24,311 nt of DNA from a virus. Below the pieces are notes generated by a model. The model worked only from the letters and a program-made list of their open reading frames with translations. It ran no database searches and was not told the origin of the DNA. The stretch covers positions 1-24,311 of IMG/VR virus record IMGVR_UViG_3300035698_008469, one strand, 5' to 3'. Position 1 is the first letter of the stretch, and each line of letters opens with the position of its first letter. The position numbers were made by a program, and so were the translations under genes. This document shows, piece after piece, positions 19,469 through 24,311 of this stretch.

Positions 19469-20089
19469 ATGGCTTTTAACATCAATTATTTATCTCGTGT
19501 ATCAACATCTGCAAACGATACTATTAAAGTTTGGATGTATAACGGTACAGCTACGGGTTCAAATGAAGCTGCTGCAACTTTAACGGCTGCGGGTTACTTT
19601 GACGGTGCAATGACAAACTTAACGCTTGGGCTTGGTGTCCTTGACGTTGATGATGTCATTTACATTATGGGTAATAACGCGAGCAGCATGTATTCTTTTA
19701 CCGCCGTCACAACCCAAGTTACTGTTTCGTCTTTTGCTGTGACTGGCACAATTGGAACTGCGAATATTGACAATGATGCGGTTACTAATGCAAAAATTGC
19801 TGATGATGCCGTTTCTCTTGAGAACTTAGACTCAGGTATTACTATGAGTCATGTTGTTAAATTCGCTAATCAATTGACCACTGTTGGCGGTGCTGCTGCA
19901 GAAGCCTTTACGGTTACAGGAGCGTTGGCGGCTGGTGACTTGGCTTACGTTCAAATGGTTAACCAAGGCACAAACACTGTTACCGCATTAATTGCTGTAG
20001 TAACAGATGATACTTTGACTATTACGTTCAGTGCTGACCCAGGCAATGACGCTGTAGTTAATTATCAAATACTACGCGCAGCCGCTTAA
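19469..20089 (+). CDS. Decoration or head-fibre-like protein
   Basis: 206 residues with a GAGGAG site. Beta-rich first half (Thr/Ala/Gly), then a short repetitive linker 'IDNDAVTNAKIADDAVSLENL' at about 98-120 that recalls trimeric fibre repeats, and a beta-rich C-terminal domain. Position right after the coat gene suggests a capsid decoration or head fibre protein. No specific family is certain. Confidence 0.65.
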   Translation: MAFNINYLSRVSTSANDTIKVWMYNGTATGSNEAAATLTAAGYFDGAMTNLTLGLGVLDVDDVIYIMGNNASSMYSFTAVTTQVTVSSFAVTGTIGTANIDNDAVTNAKIADDAVSLENLDSGITMSHVVKFANQLTTVGGAAAEAFTVTGALAAGDLAYVQMVNQGTNTVTALIAVVTDDTLTITFSADPGNDAVVNYQILRAAA

Positions 20090-20096
20090 ACCATTC

Positions 20097-20114
20097 GGGC
20101 GGCTTAGGTCGCCC
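20097..20114 (+). other. GC-rich hairpin between head and tail genes
   Basis: GGGCG (20097-20101) pairs with CGCCC (20110-20114) around 8 bases, in the 41-base gap before tail tube A. No T-run of terminator length follows (ACTTTGAC), so it may act as an mRNA processing or stabilising element. Confidence 0.4.
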
Positions 20115-20130
20115 ACTTTGACGGTGGATT

Positions 20131-20736
20131 ATGACTGAAATTCTTGCAGCACCCACAACTTCAATTGAGATTATATCCTCAGCGATTTCATTATGCGGAA
20201 AGCAACAAACCGTTAACACAATTGACGGCGGTGGGGCTTTGGCAACAGATGGGAAAAAGTTATACGGCTTATTAGTCAGCGCTGAATTAAGCTCTAATCG
20301 ATGGCGCTTTGCTCAAAACTTTCAACAGTCCGGAGTTCTTACAACGCTAACGCCTGATTTTGACGGCTGGCGTTATTATTATCAATTGCCAGCGCATGCA
20401 TTAATGGTTCAAGAAGTTTACCCAAACGTTGAATACATCGTATTTGGCGATAAGATTTTAACGAAAAGCAAACAAGCGATTACCGTTGTCTTTGCTCAAA
20501 ACGTACCTGTCTCAAAATGGCCGGGCGCTTTTTCCATGTATATCACCTATCACCTAGCTACTATGCTTGGTCAGTCTGTAGCAAACTCAGATAGATTGCT
20601 TGCTAGACTTTCGCAAAGCCTTCAAAAGTGGGAGTCAAGAGCGCTGTTTGCAGACGCACAAAGCACAATGACAGCACCATTTAGAGCCAACCCTTATCTT
20701 GATGTTCGATACCAAAACCGCACAAGGGGTTATTAA
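20131..20736 (+). CDS. Tail tubular protein A, T7 gp11-like
   Basis: 201 residues, against 196 in T7. Typical features are the N-terminal 'EIISSAISLCGKQQTVNTID', 'WRFAQNFQQSG' around residue 60, the 'YYYQLPAHALMVQEVYP' motif and the 'ITYHLATMLGQSVANSD' helix. Twelve copies form the adaptor ring under the portal. Its stop overlaps the tail tube B start (TAATG). Confidence 0.9.
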   Translation: MTEILAAPTTSIEIISSAISLCGKQQTVNTIDGGGALATDGKKLYGLLVSAELSSNRWRFAQNFQQSGVLTTLTPDFDGWRYYYQLPAHALMVQEVYPNVEYIVFGDKILTKSKQAITVVFAQNVPVSKWPGAFSMYITYHLATMLGQSVANSDRLLARLSQSLQKWESRALFADAQSTMTAPFRANPYLDVRYQNRTRGY

Positions 20737-23168
20737 TGGTAATGCGTTCGATTAACAACACGTTTAACAAGGGCGAACTAGACCCAACACTTTTGGCGCG
20801 TGACGATTTAGACTTATACGACAAAGGCGCTCAGAAGATTAGAAACATGATTACACTTTGGGCAGGAGCCGCAACGATTGCGCCTGGCTCAAAGTACGTT
20901 GATGTGATTTTAGACAGAGAAAATGCAAACGCGCCCGTGACTGATTATACCAACGTCAACGCATTCGATTTTACTTTTGACGCTGATGCAGGAACGATTT
21001 ACACGGTCGTGGTCAGAAAATCCAATGCAAATATAGCGTTTGATATTTATCTTGCAGGAGTTCTTGCCCAAACCGTCACATCAACCGCTTATACTTTCGC
21101 CGTAATCAAAGACCTGCATTTTGCGAGTGGAATCAATAGGATTTTGATTCTACATGACTCTATTCAAACGCAGCAATTAAAGCGAAGTTCTGGCGGAGTG
21201 TGGTCTATCGCGGACTTTATTCCAAACACCAAGCCAACTTATGATTACTCTGTTGTTGGTCGGGCAACTAATTATTATAATTTTTTATTTACTCTTTCCG
21301 CATCAACCGGAACGATTACGATTACTTCATCAAGTGCCGTATATACGGCAAATCATGTCGGTGGTCTGTTCCGAATAATAAGCGGTGGATACACTGGGAT
21401 GGCGCGCATTACGGCAGTTGGATCAGCAACCGTTTGTACAGCAACCGTAATTGATACTTTTACAAAAAGTACTATTTTTGGAAATTTGTGCAGCTTGTCA
21501 GAGAGTCTGTGGAGCGCAACCAGAGGATATCCAAGCCGTGGCGCGTTTTACTTAAACCGATTGATTCTTGCGCGCGCCAAAGAAACAAAAAACCTTGCGG
21601 CGTTTTCAACCGCTGGAATTTACGATAACTTCGATGATTCGGATTTAGACGGCCTTGTCGCATTCAGTATCACGCTGAACGGAAAAGGTAACCAAGATAT
21701 TCAGTCAGTGGTCACAGAAGACGCTTTATTATTTACAACATCAAGCAAAATATTCGCTCAAAACGCATTAATTGACGAGCCAATAAGCATTAACAATGTG
21801 TACTTTGCGCCTCAAAATCAATCGGCAGCGTGCAGCATTGAAGGTGTGTCAGTTGATAATCAAACTCTGTTTGTGTCGCAAGATAAAACAAAAGTATCGC
21901 AGCTTGTATACAGCACGGCGGACGGTAAATATTTAACGTTCCCTGCAACGATGCTGTCAAACCACCTTGTCCAGATAATCAATTCCAACGCCACTTGGGA
22001 ACCGCAAGGCGTAAGCTCGCGGCTATATCTTGCAACGCAAGAAGACGGAACTATGCTGATGTTTTCAACACTCAAAAGCCAGAACGTGGCCGGTTGGAGT
22101 TTGCGCGATACAGTTGGAAAGTTCAGGCAAGTAATTGGAGAAGGTGCTCAAAGTCACACGATTGTCGAGCGAGAAATTAACATCGGCGCATCCTTTGAGC
22201 AAGCTCTCGATTACGCATGGTTAAGCGGCTCAGATTTCGGCGCGGTCTATAGCGTGCAATCCGAGTTCGCGAGCCTTCCGGTAACGTCCGCAGTGGGTGT
22301 TTTGGAGGCTCAGTATGATTATATAGTTATAGGTAATCAAACACCATTCACAGCGCTCGATATTAGCTTGAACACTGTTGCAACCGAAGATTGCGGATTG
22401 AAATTTGAATACTTGGATAACAATCAAGCCTGGAATTTGTTTACGCCAACTGACAACACAACCGGCTTTACAGTTGCAGGAACAATCACATGGGATTTTG
22501 CAGACGTTATAAACTGGAACAAAAACACGCTTGATGGAAACGAAAATCAATTTTGGATAAGAATACGGCGAGAAACAGAGACGGTTAATACAACTCCTGT
22601 TATTGACCAAGTTTTAATAAATACCGGCGTTAGGATTTATTTAGAGCAGCAAGAAATAAATAACTACATGGACTCGACAATCACAACAACGTCAGATGCA
22701 AGCGGTCTTGTGACGGGTCTTGACCATCTTGCAGGGCAGCTTGTTTATACGATTACAAACGGCGCGACAATCGGCAGCTCTTTTGTCGACGACAGCGGAG
22801 AAACTACCGTTAAAAATGTAAATTCTGATGTGACCATTGGCCTTGAGTTCACGCCGATGCTTATACCTATGCCGGTTTATACGCCCACGCAAGAAGGCGA
22901 TAATCTTTATTCTGAAAAATACGTGCAAGACTTGTTTATTGATTATGTGGACTCGCTATACTTACAAGCAGGATTCTTGCCACAACTTACGGATATACCG
23001 AATATGATTCTTGGAAATTACACGCTTGGACAATACGTGCCGCCGCAAACAGGTGTTTATAAAATTTGTCCGCGCGGAAGCTGGGAGCCAAGACAGCAAT
23101 TTGTTATTACACAATCACAGCCTGGCCCGATGACCATTATCGGCGTGGGCTATACGGTAGAGGTGTAG
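20736..23168 (+). CDS. Tail tubular protein B (nozzle), T7 gp12-like
   Basis: 810 residues, against 794 in T7. The opening 'INNTFNKGELDPTLLARDDLDLYDKGAQKIRNMITLWAGAATIAPGSKYVDV' is the hallmark of this family, and the rest is beta-propeller-like. An alternative ATG lies two codons downstream. AAGGGG precedes the first ATG. It closes the short tail and contacts the fibres. Confidence 0.93.
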   Translation: MVMRSINNTFNKGELDPTLLARDDLDLYDKGAQKIRNMITLWAGAATIAPGSKYVDVILDRENANAPVTDYTNVNAFDFTFDADAGTIYTVVVRKSNANIAFDIYLAGVLAQTVTSTAYTFAVIKDLHFASGINRILILHDSIQTQQLKRSSGGVWSIADFIPNTKPTYDYSVVGRATNYYNFLFTLSASTGTITITSSSAVYTANHVGGLFRIISGGYTGMARITAVGSATVCTATVIDTFTKSTIFGNLCSLSESLWSATRGYPSRGAFYLNRLILARAKETKNLAAFSTAGIYDNFDDSDLDGLVAFSITLNGKGNQDIQSVVTEDALLFTTSSKIFAQNALIDEPISINNVYFAPQNQSAACSIEGVSVDNQTLFVSQDKTKVSQLVYSTADGKYLTFPATMLSNHLVQIINSNATWEPQGVSSRLYLATQEDGTMLMFSTLKSQNVAGWSLRDTVGKFRQVIGEGAQSHTIVEREINIGASFEQALDYAWLSGSDFGAVYSVQSEFASLPVTSAVGVLEAQYDYIVIGNQTPFTALDISLNTVATEDCGLKFEYLDNNQAWNLFTPTDNTTGFTVAGTITWDFADVINWNKNTLDGNENQFWIRIRRETETVNTTPVIDQVLINTGVRIYLEQQEINNYMDSTITTTSDASGLVTGLDHLAGQLVYTITNGATIGSSFVDDSGETTVKNVNSDVTIGLEFTPMLIPMPVYTPTQEGDNLYSEKYVQDLFIDYVDSLYLQAGFLPQLTDIPNMILGNYTLGQYVPPQTGVYKICPRGSWEPRQQFVITQSQPGPMTIIGVGYTVEV

Positions 23169-23169
23169 A

Positions 23170-23691
23170 ATGGCAAGTTCAGCTGGACAAGCGGCAGGCC
23201 TCGCAGTTGGAGCGGCAGTTGGTTCTATTTTAGCGCCAGGCGCTGGAACCTATGCAGGGGCTATAGCTGGTGCGTCAATCGGTGGTGGGATAGGTAGCGC
23301 TATTGGCACAGGTCGAAGCAGTGCGAGAGTCGCTAAGACTGAGCGTGAGGCAGCAAAGCTTAATCAAGAGCAATTTCACGCTAAAGCGGAAGAGCAAGCA
23401 CTAATCCATGCTCGAAATTTTAGACAGTCTTTAGCGCACCAAGTTTCTATTTCGACAATGCGCGGCGGAAGTGGTTCGCTTGCAACTCAGTTTGGATATC
23501 AAGCTTACAAAACTTTTGTCGAAGACCAAAACGCCATAAAGAAAGGCGTTGCAATTGCAGACAAACAAGCCGAATTAACAGACAAAGATATTACTAATCG
23601 TCAAACAGCTACAAATACGCTTGCAGTCGGTCGTGCAATATCAGCTTTTGATAGTGCTAATATAAACGCATTGCGCACCCCAAAAAAATAG
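23170..23691 (+). CDS. Internal virion protein, T7 gp14-like
   Basis: 173 residues, against 196 in T7. The first 50 residues are a Gly/Ala-rich, glycine-zipper-like hydrophobic segment (GLAVGAAVGSILAPGAGTYAG...GGGIGSAIG) suited to forming an outer-membrane pore. A charged helical part follows (KTEREAAKLNQEQF), with 'ISTMRGGSGSLATQFGYQ' near the centre. It lies one base after the tail tube B stop, in the T7 order. It probably forms the first part of the ejection channel. Confidence 0.82.
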   Translation: MASSAGQAAGLAVGAAVGSILAPGAGTYAGAIAGASIGGGIGSAIGTGRSSARVAKTEREAAKLNQEQFHAKAEEQALIHARNFRQSLAHQVSISTMRGGSGSLATQFGYQAYKTFVEDQNAIKKGVAIADKQAELTDKDITNRQTATNTLAVGRAISAFDSANINALRTPKK

Positions 23692-23698
23692 GGAAAAC

Positions 23699-24311
23699 AT
23701 GGCTATCAATCAGGAAGCAGCACAACGAAGCATTGCGCTACCAACGCAAAACCTAAACCCTGGCACAGGATTGTCGCAACTTGGACAAGCCACGGCATCG
23801 GTAGGCCAGCTAATCACTGAAAAAGTTGGTAATTTAGCAATCAGTGCGGCGGCACAGCAAGGACAAAAAGATGCGCTCGAAGGCAACGCGCCGGAAAATT
23901 TATTGCTCCCGATAACGACCGGAACAAAAGCTTATAATGATGCCGTTGCCAACGTTGAAGCGCGGCGCACAGTTCAGTCAGCAAGTTATTTAATCAATCA
24001 ATCTTTGACCGAAAGCACAAACCCAGCAACTTTTGACCGCAGCACGCCGGCCAAATTTGCGGCATCGCTTGAAGGAATTAAATCAGGCTTGCTTAAGAAT
24101 GTCAGGCCAGAGGTCAAATCACAGCTCACACAGGCCATTGATAAGCTATCCGCTGATGCCTCAGTTAATATGCTGCAACACTCGATACAGTTTGATAACC
24201 AGCAGGCCAATGCGAACCTAAAGCAAGACGTTACCGACTACCTGGAAGCAAGACGCAACGCATCAATTGCAGGAGACACCGCAACAGTAACCGCAATTGA
24301 CCAACAAATTA
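23699..24311 (+). CDS. Internal virion protein, T7 gp15-like, 3' partial
   Basis: 204 codons are visible and the frame is still open at the window edge. AGGGA five bases before the ATG. The sequence is helical, Ala/Gln/Asn-rich, with a 'LNPGTGLSQLGQATASVGQLITEKVGNLAISAAAQQGQK' opening common to large internal virion proteins. Placed after the gp14-like gene, as gp15 in T7. The full length (about 750 residues in T7) cannot be checked. Confidence 0.72.
   Translation, partial: MAINQEAAQRSIALPTQNLNPGTGLSQLGQATASVGQLITEKVGNLAISAAAQQGQKDALEGNAPENLLLPITTGTKAYNDAVANVEARRTVQSASYLINQSLTESTNPATFDRSTPAKFAASLEGIKSGLLKNVRPEVKSQLTQAIDKLSADASVNMLQHSIQFDNQQANANLKQDVTDYLEARRNASIAGDTATVTAIDQQI

Noticed and set aside
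19766-19834. Repeat DNA for AVTNAKIADDAV in the decoration-like gene as a mobile or CRISPR-like repeat
   Set aside because: It is a protein-level fibre-type repeat inside a coding frame.
1-24311. tRNA genes, CRISPR arrays, insertion sequences, T7-type phage promoters
   Set aside because: Looked for on both strands by eye; no cloverleaf, regular spacer array, transposase or T7 promoter consensus was found.

Overview
The window is one continuous piece of a tailed double-stranded DNA phage with a short, T7-type tail (podovirus). The evidence is a portal, scaffold, coat, tail tube A and tail tube B series in T7 order, with lengths close to those of T7, followed by internal virion proteins. Most genes have clear Shine-Dalgarno sequences and the base composition is moderately AT-rich. 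RusA, a RecE-like exonuclease with RecT, and a Cro-like repressor point to a proteobacterial, probably gammaproteobacterial, host. That host call is an inference, and no host gene is visible. No phage RNA polymerase, integrase, CI-type repressor, tRNA or CRISPR array was found in the window.

Layout. (1) 1-3989, rightward: the C-terminal end of a gp16-like internal virion protein, a T7 gp17-like tail fibre, small appendage proteins, a second adhesin-like protein, and probable fibre-assembly or accessory proteins. (2) 4031-6659, rightward: a DUF2829/Tad2-type anti-Thoeris candidate, a small membrane protein, an M15 endolysin, RusA resolvase and the large terminase. (3) 6656-7255, leftward: a probable small terminase, tail to tail with the large subunit. 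(4) 7334-8299, rightward: five very small unknown genes. (5) 8296-10700, leftward: Cro-like repressor, a 62-residue protein, a lambda O-like replication initiator with internal iterons, and two small genes, one interrupted by an early stop codon. (6) 10810-14982, rightward: exonuclease, RecT, a coiled-coil partner and several small genes, with one reversed gene (13674-13859) that has its own promoter and terminator. (7) 15033-24311, rightward: pre-portal proteins, portal, a Bbp19-like protein, scaffold, coat, a decoration-like protein, tail tubes A and B, a gp14-like protein and the start of a gp15-like protein.

How it fits together. The divergent control region at 10707-10809 drives a leftward cro-to-replication operon and a rightward recombination operon. 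This resembles lambda PR and PL, but with no repressor gene between them. The last gene (gp15-like, cut by the window edge) and the first (end of a gp16-like gene) are neighbours in T7. The window therefore reads like most of a circular map whose missing part is mainly the internal virion genes.

The most notable non-textbook items are: a near-perfect chromosomal parS-like 16-mer at 14993-15008, the self-contained moron-like unit at 13618-13921, iteron-like repeats inside the replication gene, the TAA codon just after an ideal ribosome-binding site at 8774-8798, the Tad2-family gene, and two adjacent hairpins at 10070-10115.
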